Positions 7,728 to 14,375 of a DNA stretch of 14,375 bases are shown piece after piece. Where the stretch lies: NCBI GenBank assembly GCA_001801825.1, contig MGYR01000214.1:1-14375 (forward strand). Direction: 5' to 3'. Origin of the DNA: Gammaproteobacteria bacterium RIFCSPLOWO2_02_FULL_56_15 (lineage in GTDB: Bacteria > Pseudomonadota > Gammaproteobacteria > Eutrophobiales > Eutrophobiaceae). Numbering within the stretch: position 1 is the first letter of the stretch; every line of letters begins with the position of its first letter. The notes beneath the pieces are model-generated. The model saw only the letters and a list, made by a program, of their open reading frames with translations, was not told where the DNA came from and did no database searches. Made by a program: the position numbers and the translations under genes.

Positions 7728-9815
7728 ATGGAAATACACAAGACAACTCACCCGGAAAACTCATCAAGCCAGCTCCAGTTCGACCTCGGGATCATCAAGC
7801 AGGCAGCTTCCAGCGGACGGGAACTCGAATCACGGGATATCTTTCGCTTGCTCGATCTTACGGGAACTGCGGATGAGGCCTCGCAGATGCCACTCCCAGG
7901 TGGGACTTTTGCCACGGGTCTGGAAATCTCACGGGAGTTCGGTCTGGTTATCAAGGCAGGCTTTCCTGATGCGGAGTTGGAACGATTTTCCGGAAGTCTG
8001 CGTAAGGGGCATGCCCGCGTACTGGCCGCGACGGCATTGACGGATGCAGCGTCCTTTCTGGAAAGGTTCCGTACGACATTCAGCTATCAGGCCCTGTGTT
8101 CAGTGGTTCGGTCAGACAGGACCGAAAGGATCGAGGGCCATCTGCTGTTGCTATTTCAACGGCTACTTGCGCTGGCGGATTCCCTCTCCCGGCATGATTC
8201 CACCATCATAGAGGACCTTGAACTGGTAATCCGAACGGATCCGGACGGAAAATTACTTCCGCTAAAGGGACGCGGCCGTCTGGGTGCAGGCAAACCCAAA
8301 CGTAATCAGGTCCCGGTGGAAAAGATAGAGCGGATGTTGCATCCGGAGTCCATAGGGATTATCGGTGTTTCCGCCACCAAAATTAATTTCGGGAGGATCA
8401 TCCTGAATAATATCCTGGCCAGTGGTTACGACAAGAGTAAATTGATCCTTATCAGGCCGGGTGAGGCGGAGATCGATGGTGTGAAGTGCGTGGAAAGCCT
8501 TGCCGCGCTCAAGCACCGGCTGGATCTCCTCGTGGTGGCCGTGACTGCGGATGCCGTGTTCAGTCTGGTTGAGGAAGTCATCGCCACCAACGCCGCTGAA
8601 TCCGTGATGCTGATCCCCGGCGGGCTGGGTGAAACACGCAACAGCAGGGAACCCACCGCGAAGATGATTGAGAGGATCGAGGAGTCGCGCCGGCAGGGTG
8701 GTGATGGTCCTGTATTTCTAGGGGGCAACTGTCTGGGTATTGTTTCGCACCCCGGCAATTATGATACCTGGTTCATACCCAAAGAAAGGCTGCCTAAACC
8801 CCAGAAAAGATTTCCCCGAAATTCCGCATTGATCAGTCAGAGCGGCGCCTTCATGGTGACTCGACTGAGCGGCAATCCCTGGTTGGACCCCGCTTACATG
8901 GTGGCCGTGGGGAATCAGAACGATATTTCGCACAGCGACATAGTCCGATATTTCAACAGCAAGGAGGATATCCATGTCATCGGGATGTATATCGAAGGTT
9001 TTAATGTAATGGACGGACTGGCATTTGCCAGTGCGGTGCGTGAGGCTGTGATCCGGGGCAAGCAGATCGTCATTTACAAGGCCGGATTATCACTGGCAGG
9101 GAAGGACGCTACTATGAGTCACACAGCGTCCGTGGCCGGGGATTATGAACTTTGCGAATCGGTTCTGACCCAGGCCGGCGCCATGATCGCAAGGGACCCT
9201 ACCGAGTTTAACGACCTTTTTTATATTGCCACTTGCATGCATGGAAAGACGGTGAAATCCAACCGGCTCGGTGCGATCAGTGGGGCAGGATTCGAGACCG
9301 TTGGCATGGCGGATAGTATCCGCACCGAGGATTATTCAATGATCATGGCCCCTCTGGAAGAGCATACAGTCAAATGTTGCGAGGAAATCCTGCGGACGAA
9401 GAAACTGGATGCGCTGATGGAGGTCCGTAACCCGTTCGATATCAACCCCGGCGCGGATGATGATGCCCATCTGGATTGCACAGCCGCCTTCGTCGCCGAT
9501 CCGAATGTGGATGCGGTTGCCGTGGGACTGGATCCAGGCTCACCCATGATGAAAACACTGCTTAAGAGCGCTCGTCCTGGGTATGATATCAATCATGAGA
9601 AGAGCATCGTCCAGACCTTCCCGGAACTGGTGAAGCGTACGGACAAACCGGTAATCGGTATTGTGGACGGGGGCACACTCTATGACCCCATGGCCGAGAA
9701 TCTGATGGATAAAGGGGTTTGTATCTTCCGCAGTTGTGATCGCGGGATTCATGCGCTGGCCAGATATACGGAAAGCCGCATCCGGGCGAATACGATGCAG
9801 AGGCTACAGCAATGA
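7728..9815 (+). CDS. ADP-forming acyl-CoA synthetase-like protein (CoA-binding and succinyl-CoA-ligase domains, reduced ATP-grasp part)
   Basis: This 695-residue protein belongs to the NDP-forming acyl-CoA synthetase/succinyl-CoA ligase superfamily, which interconverts an acyl-CoA plus ADP and phosphate with the acid, CoA and ATP. Residues about 200-345 are a CoA-binding Rossmann domain (IERMLHPESIGIIGVSATK, later GGNCLGIVS). Residues about 365-690 are ligase-CoA domains with ISQSGAF, VAVGNQNDIS and MSHTASVAG, in which H465 aligns with the phosphorylated histidine of the family. The first 200 residues resemble only the C-terminal half of an ATP-grasp beta domain, ending in IEDLELVIRTDPDGKLLPLKG where active enzymes have an ELDINP-like strand; I see no nucleotide-binding N-terminal half. 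The protein may need a partner for nucleotide binding or may have another activity. It leads the operon and overlaps had by 4 bases, so a link to ring-derived CoA thioesters is likely. The substrate is unknown. Confidence 0.8.
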   Translation: MEIHKTTHPENSSSQLQFDLGIIKQAASSGRELESRDIFRLLDLTGTADEASQMPLPGGTFATGLEISREFGLVIKAGFPDAELERFSGSLRKGHARVLAATALTDAASFLERFRTTFSYQALCSVVRSDRTERIEGHLLLLFQRLLALADSLSRHDSTIIEDLELVIRTDPDGKLLPLKGRGRLGAGKPKRNQVPVEKIERMLHPESIGIIGVSATKINFGRIILNNILASGYDKSKLILIRPGEAEIDGVKCVESLAALKHRLDLLVVAVTADAVFSLVEEVIATNAAESVMLIPGGLGETRNSREPTAKMIERIEESRRQGGDGPVFLGGNCLGIVSHPGNYDTWFIPKERLPKPQKRFPRNSALISQSGAFMVTRLSGNPWLDPAYMVAVGNQNDISHSDIVRYFNSKEDIHVIGMYIEGFNVMDGLAFASAVREAVIRGKQIVIYKAGLSLAGKDATMSHTASVAGDYELCESVLTQAGAMIARDPTEFNDLFYIATCMHGKTVKSNRLGAISGAGFETVGMADSIRTEDYSMIMAPLEEHTVKCCEEILRTKKLDALMEVRNPFDINPGADDDAHLDCTAAFVADPNVDAVAVGLDPGSPMMKTLLKSARPGYDINHEKSIVQTFPELVKRTDKPVIGIVDGGTLYDPMAENLMDKGVCIFRSCDRGIHALARYTESRIRANTMQRLQQ

Positions 9816-10876
9816 TTGCAGGTTATCGCTGGTTAATGCAAGAGACCGGCACACTGCTGGAGAAAGAACGATTCGAGTTTGCCGCACCGGAACCAGGCGA
9901 GGTGACGGTGGAAGTCGCAGGCTGCGGTGTGTGTCACACAGACCTGGGTTATTTCTATGATGGCGTAAAGACCAACCATCCACTTCCCCTGGTACTTGGG
10001 CATGAAATCAGCGGCAAGATTGTACAGGTGTCCGATGGCAATACAGCGTTGTTGGCTAAGAGTGTAATCATTCCAGCGGTCATCCCCTGTGGTGGCTGTG
10101 ACCTCTGTCATCGTGGTCTTTCCAATATCTGCCGCAAACAGAAGATGCCGGGTAATGATATTCAAGGTGGATTCGCCAGTCATATTACCGTGCCGGCGAA
10201 TGGGCTTTGCGTCGTGGATGAAAACCGCCTCTGGCAGGCCGGATACGAATTGGCCGAGGTATCGGTACTGGCTGATGCGGTCACGACCCCATTTCAGGCC
10301 GCGGCGCTCGCCGGAATCACCCGAGGTGATGTGGCAATCGTAATCGGTGTGGGTGGGGTCGGCAGTTATGCGGTACAGATCGCTCATGCGATGGATGCCG
10401 TCGTGGTTGCGATTGATGTGGATCAGGCCAAGCTTGATAAGCTCAAGGAATTTGGAGCTGCGCTGGTACTGAACGGCAAGGACCATGAAGTCCGGGAAAT
10501 GAGGAAAATGATCGGGGTTTTCGCCAGCGAACGCGGTTTGCGACAAACCGAATGGAAGATCTTCGAATGTTCAGGTACGGCTGAGGGCCAGTTGACCGCC
10601 TTTGGCCTGCTCAGCTATGGGGCACATATCGGCGTGGTAGGATTTACCATGGCCAAAACCGAACTGCGCCTGTCCAATTTGATGGCTTTCAATGCCCGTA
10701 TGCAGGGGAACTGGGGCTGTAAACCTGAGTATTATCAACCGGCACTGGAACTTGTTCTAGCCGGCAAGGTCCGGATGAAATCCTTTATCAAGCTGCACCC
10801 GATGGAGGATATCAATACTATCTTCGCCGCTGCGCATGAACATCGATTAAGTGAACGGGCCATCCTGGTACCCTGA
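9812..10876 (+). CDS. had: 6-hydroxycyclohex-1-ene-1-carbonyl-CoA dehydrogenase (Had)
   Basis: This cytoplasmic, NAD-dependent, zinc alcohol dehydrogenase-family enzyme oxidises 6-hydroxycyclohex-1-ene-1-carbonyl-CoA to the 6-oxo compound, the step between Dch and Oah in the Thauera-type benzoyl-CoA pathway. The 354 residues show GCGVCHTDL with catalytic Cys41, GHE with His64 and Glu65, the structural-zinc cysteines C93, C96, C99 and C107, and a Rossmann GxGGVG at 179-184 followed by an acidic residue in VVAIDVD, which favours NAD over NADP. Assignment as Had rather than a generic alcohol dehydrogenase rests on overall resemblance to Had proteins and on the adjacent oah and dch genes. Its ATG overlaps the upstream TGA as ATGA, so translation is probably coupled. 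Confidence 0.92.
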   Translation: MIAGYRWLMQETGTLLEKERFEFAAPEPGEVTVEVAGCGVCHTDLGYFYDGVKTNHPLPLVLGHEISGKIVQVSDGNTALLAKSVIIPAVIPCGGCDLCHRGLSNICRKQKMPGNDIQGGFASHITVPANGLCVVDENRLWQAGYELAEVSVLADAVTTPFQAAALAGITRGDVAIVIGVGGVGSYAVQIAHAMDAVVVAIDVDQAKLDKLKEFGAALVLNGKDHEVREMRKMIGVFASERGLRQTEWKIFECSGTAEGQLTAFGLLSYGAHIGVVGFTMAKTELRLSNLMAFNARMQGNWGCKPEYYQPALELVLAGKVRMKSFIKLHPMEDINTIFAAAHEHRLSERAILVP

Positions 10877-10918
10877 CTAATCACAAACTCACAGGAACTT
10901 AAGGTAGAGAGGATATAT

Positions 10919-12055
10919 ATGAGTGAATCGATCACAGAGCTCATCAGACGGACGGCTCCGGAAGAGCTCAATGACCACAATCTCGTCCCACAAAAGGTAG
11001 TCGAAGGGGTGCTTTATGAAAAAAAACCGGCAAGAACTGCTGCCGGAAAGGTCGTGGACAAGCTCTACAATGCGTGGATAACCCTGGATAACCCAAAACA
11101 GTACAATTCCTATACAACGGACATGGTGAAGGGTGTGATCCTGGCGTTCAGGGCGGCCAGTAATGCCAGGGATGTCAATGCGGTGGTGTTTACGGGCGCT
11201 GGCGACAAGGCATTCTGTACCGGTGGGAATACCAAGGAATATGCCGAGTATTATGCACGGAATCCTCAGGAGTACCGGCAATACATGCGGCTCTTCAATG
11301 ATATGGTCTCCTCCATACTGGGTTGTGACAAACCGGTGATCTGCCGGGTGAATGGAATGCGTATCGGAGGCGGCCAGGAGATTGGTATGGCGACGGATTT
11401 CACGGTTGCCCAGGACCTTGCCAATTTCGGACAGGCTGGGCCCAAGCATGGTTCAGCAGCCATCGGCGGTGCGACTGATTTCCTGCCCCTGATGATCGGC
11501 TGTGAGCAGGCCATGGTTTCGGCGACGCTCTGTGAAGCTTTTTCGGCACACAAGGCCTATCGCCTCGGGATCTGCCACGATATCGTTCCCGCATTGAAGA
11601 TCGATGGAAAATTCATCGCAAATCCGGCCGTAATCACCGATCGATACCTGGATGAATATGGACGCATCATCCATGGTGAATTCAAAACCGGCGAGGCGGC
11701 GGCGGCAGCAAGAAAGCTGATTAAGGAAGGCGAGATCGACCTCTCCCTGCTGGATGAAAAGGTGGAAGCCTTGTGCGCCAAGCTACTCGCCACCTTCCCG
11801 GAATGCATGACCAAGAGCCTGGAGGAATTACGCAAACCGAAACTGACCGCCTGGAATCTTAACAAGGAGAACTCACGGGCCTGGCTGGCGTTGAACATGA
11901 TGAACGAGGCCAACCTGGGGTTCCGCGCTTTTAATGAAGGGAATAAGGAAGTCGGGCGGGAGATTGACTTTATCAAGCTACGCCAAGCGCTTGCTGTGGG
12001 CACGCCCTGGACGCCCGCTTTGATTGAAAGCCTGATACCGGGGAAGGGCAAATAG
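10919..12055 (+). CDS. oah: 6-oxocyclohex-1-ene-1-carbonyl-CoA hydrolase (Oah), ring-opening enzyme
   Basis: This crotonase-superfamily hydrolase adds water to 6-oxocyclohex-1-ene-1-carbonyl-CoA and cleaves the ring C-C bond to give 3-hydroxypimelyl-CoA, ending the alicyclic phase. The 378 residues are longer than a typical crotonase, as expected for Oah, with an N-terminal extension of about 45 residues. Oxyanion-hole segments are FCTGGNTKEYA (99-109) and NGMRIGGGQEIGMATDF (145-161), followed by the FGQAGPKHGSAAIGGATDFLP region characteristic of this subfamily. An AGAGAGGA motif lies about 7 bases before the ATG. The gene is 42 bases after had and 2 bases before dch. No defects are seen. Confidence 0.95.
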   Translation: MSESITELIRRTAPEELNDHNLVPQKVVEGVLYEKKPARTAAGKVVDKLYNAWITLDNPKQYNSYTTDMVKGVILAFRAASNARDVNAVVFTGAGDKAFCTGGNTKEYAEYYARNPQEYRQYMRLFNDMVSSILGCDKPVICRVNGMRIGGGQEIGMATDFTVAQDLANFGQAGPKHGSAAIGGATDFLPLMIGCEQAMVSATLCEAFSAHKAYRLGICHDIVPALKIDGKFIANPAVITDRYLDEYGRIIHGEFKTGEAAAAARKLIKEGEIDLSLLDEKVEALCAKLLATFPECMTKSLEELRKPKLTAWNLNKENSRAWLALNMMNEANLGFRAFNEGNKEVGREIDFIKLRQALAVGTPWTPALIESLIPGKGK

Positions 12056-12057
12056 CC

Positions 12058-12828
12058 ATGACAGGCGCCCCTGTGGCAGTCCATTCGGAGCAAGATGGCC
12101 GCGTTCTGCGGCTGGTCCTGGCCCGGCCCAAAGCCAATATTGTTGACCATGCCATGCTGACCGCTCTCCGGGATGCACTGGCCGAACATCGTGAGCAGAC
12201 TGATCTGACGGCCGTATTGCTGTGCGCTGAAGGTCCGAATTTCAGCTTCGGGGCCAGCGTCGAAGAGCACCTTCCGGGACAATGTGAACAGATGCTGCGG
12301 CTCATGGATGGCGCCGTAATGTCCCTGCTCGAGTATCCAGTACCGGTGCTGGTGGCGGTAAGAGGATATTGTCTGGGGGGAGGACTCGAAGTGGCCTGCG
12401 GTGGCAATCTGATATTTGCAGCGCCGGACGCAGTCTTTGGTCAGCCCGAAATCCAGCTCGCGGTGTTTGCCCCGGCCGGATCCTGTCTATTACCGGAGCT
12501 CATCGGTCAGGCGCGGGCCGAGGATCTGCTGTTTTCCGGCCGTAACATCAAAGCCGAGGAAGCGTTACGGATCGGTCTGGTTTACCGGTTGGATGAGGAT
12601 CCGGAGGCAGCGGCGAGGGAATATATTGAAAACCACCTGCTGCCCCGCAGTACTTTCGCGTTGCGGCAGGCTGTCACGGCTGCTCGTGCCGGTTTCGTGG
12701 CCCGTATGCGTGAGCGCTTTGCTCTGGTGGAAACACAATATCTCGGGCAGTTGATGGCCGGACAGGATGCTGTCGAAGGCTTGCGGGCGTTCATCGAGAA
12801 AAGACCAGCACGCTGGAACAATCGGTAG
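12058..12828 (+). CDS. dch: Cyclohexa-1,5-diene-1-carbonyl-CoA hydratase (Dch)
   Basis: This crotonase-family hydratase adds water to cyclohexa-1,5-diene-1-carbonyl-CoA, the product of benzoyl-CoA reductase, to form 6-hydroxycyclohex-1-ene-1-carbonyl-CoA, the Had substrate. The 256 residues are the normal family length. Oxyanion-hole segments are NFSFGASVEEH (61-71) and GYCLGGGLEVACGGN (103-117), followed by FGQPEIQLAVFAPAGSCLLP, which I associate with dienoyl-CoA hydratases of this pathway. The ATG lies 2 bases after the oah stop, so the two are surely co-translated. It is the last gene of the operon. The gene order dch-last differs from Thauera, where the genes lie beside bcrCBAD. Confidence 0.92.
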   Translation: MTGAPVAVHSEQDGRVLRLVLARPKANIVDHAMLTALRDALAEHREQTDLTAVLLCAEGPNFSFGASVEEHLPGQCEQMLRLMDGAVMSLLEYPVPVLVAVRGYCLGGGLEVACGGNLIFAAPDAVFGQPEIQLAVFAPAGSCLLPELIGQARAEDLLFSGRNIKAEEALRIGLVYRLDEDPEAAAREYIENHLLPRSTFALRQAVTAARAGFVARMRERFALVETQYLGQLMAGQDAVEGLRAFIEKRPARWNNR

Positions 12829-12861
12829 CGGCTGGTCCGTCCGGGTCAAATGCCGTAAATG

Positions 12862-12903
12862 TTGATCTAAATCAATGTGACAGATCCCTCGTGACGGTAG
12901 TCT
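12862..12903 (+). promoter_or_regulatory. Perfect FNR box with class II spacing to a -10 element
   Basis: TTGATCTAAATCAA (12862-12875) matches TTGAT-N4-ATCAA at all 10 positions. TAGTCT (12898-12903) keeps the key T, A and final T of a -10 and begins after exactly 22 bases, placing the box at -41.5 for a start near 12910. The site is 34 bases after the dch stop, so it drives something downstream: a small RNA ending at 13084, or a long nrdJ leader if the terminator is read through. Confidence 0.6.
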
Positions 12904-12909
12904 CCCGGC

Positions 12910-13084
12910 CGTCGATATTCCGGTTTGTGCTTTTGCTGGAGCGACTAAACGGTTAAATTGAATATAATGACTTCATAATATATTTGACCTGATTACATAA
13001 TACTTTACGGTGTAACACACCGCCTCACGCGAAACGTGCATCCTCATCTCTGCATCGCCCCGCTAGTGTGAGGCGGTTTTTTTT
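12910..13084 (+). ncRNA. Candidate anaerobically induced small RNA, about 175 nt
   Basis: The interval between the predicted start of the FNR-type promoter and the terminator T tract has no usable reading frame; the ATG at 12967 is followed by a stop after two codons. The 3' end is a strong intrinsic terminator, as expected for a stable small RNA. A TTGACC at 12984 and AT-rich sequence nearby could give a second, shorter transcript. No known RNA family is recognised. The alternative is that this is simply operon trailer sequence after dch. Confidence 0.3.
13019..13084 (+). terminator. Rho-independent terminator after the dch operon
   Basis: CCGCCTCAC (13020-13028) pairs perfectly with GTGAGGCGG (13068-13076), extended by one A-T pair, and is followed by eight T (13077-13084). 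The 39-base loop is unusually long and holds a TGCA/TGCA stem and a CACG/CGTG hairpin that competes with the main stem. It would end the synthetase-had-oah-dch transcript and any transcript from the FNR promoter at 12862. Confidence 0.85.
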
Positions 13085-13187
13085 GGCCTTTTCCTGCAGT
13101 TCCAGCTAAATTTCCCCTCCAGTCGCTGAAGTGGCTTTACCTTTGTTGAAAATACGGGGGATAATCGGTGGATAATGAGTGCATAAA

Positions 13188-13235
13188 TGTGTATATATAG
13201 TGGTCTGCTTACTGGCAATACACTAAATATAGTAT
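13188..13235. promoter_or_regulatory. Paired NrdR boxes upstream of nrdJ
   Basis: Box 1 (13188-13203, TGTGTATATATAGTGG) and box 2 (13220-13235, ACACTAAATATAGTAT) resemble the 16-base NrdR consensus acaCwAtATaTwGtgt; box 2 is close and box 1 fits in its right half. The starts are 32 bases apart, three helical turns, as is normal for NrdR pairs. NrdR represses ribonucleotide reductase genes in response to nucleotide levels. Box 2 contains a TATAGT that may be a -10. Confidence 0.75.
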
Positions 13236-13241
13236 AAGGGC

Positions 13242-13270
13242 TTGCCTGATACTGAATTTGTGACTATCAT
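13242..13270 (+). promoter_or_regulatory. Candidate sigma-70 promoter of nrdJ
   Basis: TTGCCT (13242-13247) and TATCAT (13265-13270) are 17 bases apart, matching the consensus at 4 of 6 and 5 of 6 positions. It lies just downstream of the NrdR boxes. The alternative is TATAGT (13228-13233) inside NrdR box 2, with a poor -35, which would fit NrdR repression better. Either gives a leader of 170-205 bases. Confidence 0.4.
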
Positions 13271-13373
13271 TCAAATCTCCCGTTAAGGTACCTTTACAGG
13301 GTATGGATCCGTTCCCGGATAGCCCTTCAGTTTGGGACCGTAACGCCGGGTTGATGAATGGTATAAAAGGGGG

Positions 13374-13417
13374 GGTGTTGTCATGCGCACAGCATTCAAC
13401 AACGCCATCATTTTTTT
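13374..13417 (+). terminator. Terminator-like hairpin (possible attenuator) in the nrdJ leader
   Basis: GGTGTTGT (13374-13381) pairs with ACAACGCC (13399-13406) with one G-U pair, and an inner ATGC/GCAT helix sits inside it. Seven T follow at 13411-13417 after a 4-base gap. It lies about 25 bases before the nrdJ start, after all candidate promoters, so termination here would limit nrdJ expression. The 4-base gap weakens the call. Confidence 0.35.
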
Positions 13418-13442
13418 GTCAAAATATAAATAGAGAATGAGA

Positions 13443-14375
13443 ATGGAAATGGCGATAGCAGAGATAAAAGCAGATGGTATCCCGGTAAGCGAAATCGCAT
13501 ACCAGCCGGCTTCGCTGGATATCTGGGATTCCAAGTACAGACTCAAAGACAAGGAAGGGAATCCACTCGACAAAACCCTGGATGAAACCTACCAGCGTAT
13601 CGCCAGAACGCTGGCCGGCCTGGAAAAAAGCGCGGAACTGAAGGAAAGGTGGTATAAAAAATTCCTTTGGGCGTTGCGCCATGGAGCCATACCTGCAGGG
13701 CGTATCGTTTCCAATGCCGGCGCTGGTGAATACAAACCGGAAACCTCCACCATAAACTGCACGGTCAGCGGCGCGATTTATGATTCCATGAACGATATTC
13801 TTCTGCGCTTGCATGAGGCGGGCCTCACACTGAAATGCGGTTGCGGTATCGGCTACGAATTCTCAACCCTCCGGCCTAGAGGTTCCTATGTGTCAGGCGC
13901 CGGGGCCAACACCTCCGGGCCCCTTTCCTTTATGGATATTTATGACAGCATGTGTTTTACCGTGTCCTCCGCGGGGGGACGTCGGGGGGCACAGATGGCG
14001 ACCTTCGATGTGGGCCATCCTGATGTGCTGGATTTTGTCCGGGCCAAACGAGAGAACGGCCGTCTGCGTCAGTTCAATCTTTCACTGTTGCTTACGGATG
14101 AGTTCATGCTGGCGGTCAAGCAGGGCGCGCCATGGAAGCTTTCCTTCCCGGCATCCGCCAATGAAATAGAAAATGAAAAAATAGCACTGGATAATCCCGA
14201 GCAGGTCATCTGGCGGGAATGGCCGATCACGGAAGGTTATATACAGAACAGTAGTGGGAAGGTTGCCTGTAAGGTTCACAGGACCATCCCCGCAAGGCGA
14301 TTGTGGGATATGATCATGGCTACTACCTATGATTATGCAGAACCGGGATTCATTCTGATTGACCGGGTCAATGAG
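13443..14375 (+). CDS. nrdJ: Adenosylcobalamin-dependent (class II) ribonucleoside reductase, partial (C-terminus outside window)
   Basis: This enzyme reduces ribonucleotides to deoxyribonucleotides using a coenzyme-B12-derived thiyl radical, and works with or without oxygen. The first 311 residues are present. Visible motifs are NCTVS with redox-active Cys106, KCGCGIGYEFSTLRPRG (131-147), SGPLSFMDIYD, GGRRGAQM (178-185), HPDVLDFVRAKR (192-203) and FNLSLLLTDEFM (211-222). No ATP-cone precedes the catalytic domain, which begins near residue 20. In-frame ATG codons occur at 13437, 13443 and 13449, after a TAG at 13431; 13443 is chosen because AGAG lies 7 bases upstream. The upstream NrdR boxes support the assignment. 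It is a separate transcription unit from the aromatic genes, although a B12-dependent enzyme suits a facultative anaerobe. Class II identity comes from the sequence pattern; the C-terminus is not visible. Confidence 0.93.
   Translation, partial: MEMAIAEIKADGIPVSEIAYQPASLDIWDSKYRLKDKEGNPLDKTLDETYQRIARTLAGLEKSAELKERWYKKFLWALRHGAIPAGRIVSNAGAGEYKPETSTINCTVSGAIYDSMNDILLRLHEAGLTLKCGCGIGYEFSTLRPRGSYVSGAGANTSGPLSFMDIYDSMCFTVSSAGGRRGAQMATFDVGHPDVLDFVRAKRENGRLRQFNLSLLLTDEFMLAVKQGAPWKLSFPASANEIENEKIALDNPEQVIWREWPITEGYIQNSSGKVACKVHRTIPARRLWDMIMATTYDYAEPGFILIDRVNE

Larger units (their letters stand above)
12829..13442. other. Long intergenic region between dch and nrdJ (614 bases)
   Basis: No protein gene is supported here. 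From left to right the region holds an FNR box with a -10, a possible small RNA that ends in a strong terminator, a pair of NrdR boxes, candidate nrdJ promoters and a terminator-like hairpin just before nrdJ. These are annotated separately. Confidence 0.7.

Noticed and set aside
13240..13442. Cobalamin riboswitch in the nrdJ leader
   Set aside because: I looked because nrdJ needs B12, but no B12-box-like core (GCCACTG and its surroundings) is visible and the leader is short for the class.
1..14375. Insertion sequences, tRNA or rRNA genes, CRISPR arrays
   Set aside because: No transposase, regularly spaced repeats, terminal inverted repeats or tRNA-like folds were seen by eye. A tRNA scan would settle the RNA part.

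Overview
The window looks like part of a proteobacterial chromosome. Codon use is GC-leaning, Shine-Dalgarno motifs are of the usual type, and FNR-type and NrdR-type control sites are visible. The organism is probably a facultative anaerobe (beta- or gammaproteobacterial denitrifier type) that degrades aromatic compounds without oxygen. The genus cannot be fixed from the sequence.

Left half, all on the minus strand and read right to left: a MarR-family regulator (7090-7527); a tungsten aldehyde:ferredoxin oxidoreductase (AOR) carrying a fused C-terminal MoaD/ThiS domain that ends in Gly-Gly (4624-6945); the two subunits of a 2-oxoacid (probably 2-oxoglutarate):ferredoxin oxidoreductase, korA (2377-4266) and korB (1394-2365); and a large unrecognised protein that starts at a GTG at 1301 and runs off the left edge. 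The last part of that protein seen here resembles a degenerate pyruvate:ferredoxin oxidoreductase thiamine domain.

Right half, plus strand: a tight operon of an ADP-forming acyl-CoA synthetase-like protein (7728-9815), 6-hydroxycyclohex-1-ene-1-carbonyl-CoA dehydrogenase (had, 9812-10876), 6-oxocyclohex-1-ene-1-carbonyl-CoA hydrolase (oah, 10919-12055) and cyclohexa-1,5-diene-1-carbonyl-CoA hydratase (dch, 12058-12828). Dch, Had and Oah act in that order in the Thauera-type benzoyl-CoA pathway, taking the dienoyl-CoA made by benzoyl-CoA reductase to 3-hydroxypimelyl-CoA. The ring reductase itself is not in the window. KorAB, and possibly the AOR, would supply the reduced ferredoxin it needs.

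The remainder (12829-13442) is a 614-base regulatory region. It holds a perfect FNR box, a strong terminator, paired NrdR boxes and a terminator-like hairpin, followed by the 5' part of a coenzyme-B12-dependent (class II) ribonucleotide reductase gene, nrdJ, which runs off the right edge.

The regulatory layout is the clearest extra signal. Three FNR-type boxes (upstream of the AOR gene, upstream of korA and downstream of dch) each lie 21-22 bases from a -10-like hexamer, which is the geometry of a class II FNR-activated promoter. Together with the MarR gene this points to joint control by oxygen and an effector. The most unusual proteins are the AOR-MoaD fusion, the synthetase-like protein with a cut-down ATP-grasp region that leads the had-oah-dch operon, and the unrecognised protein after korB.
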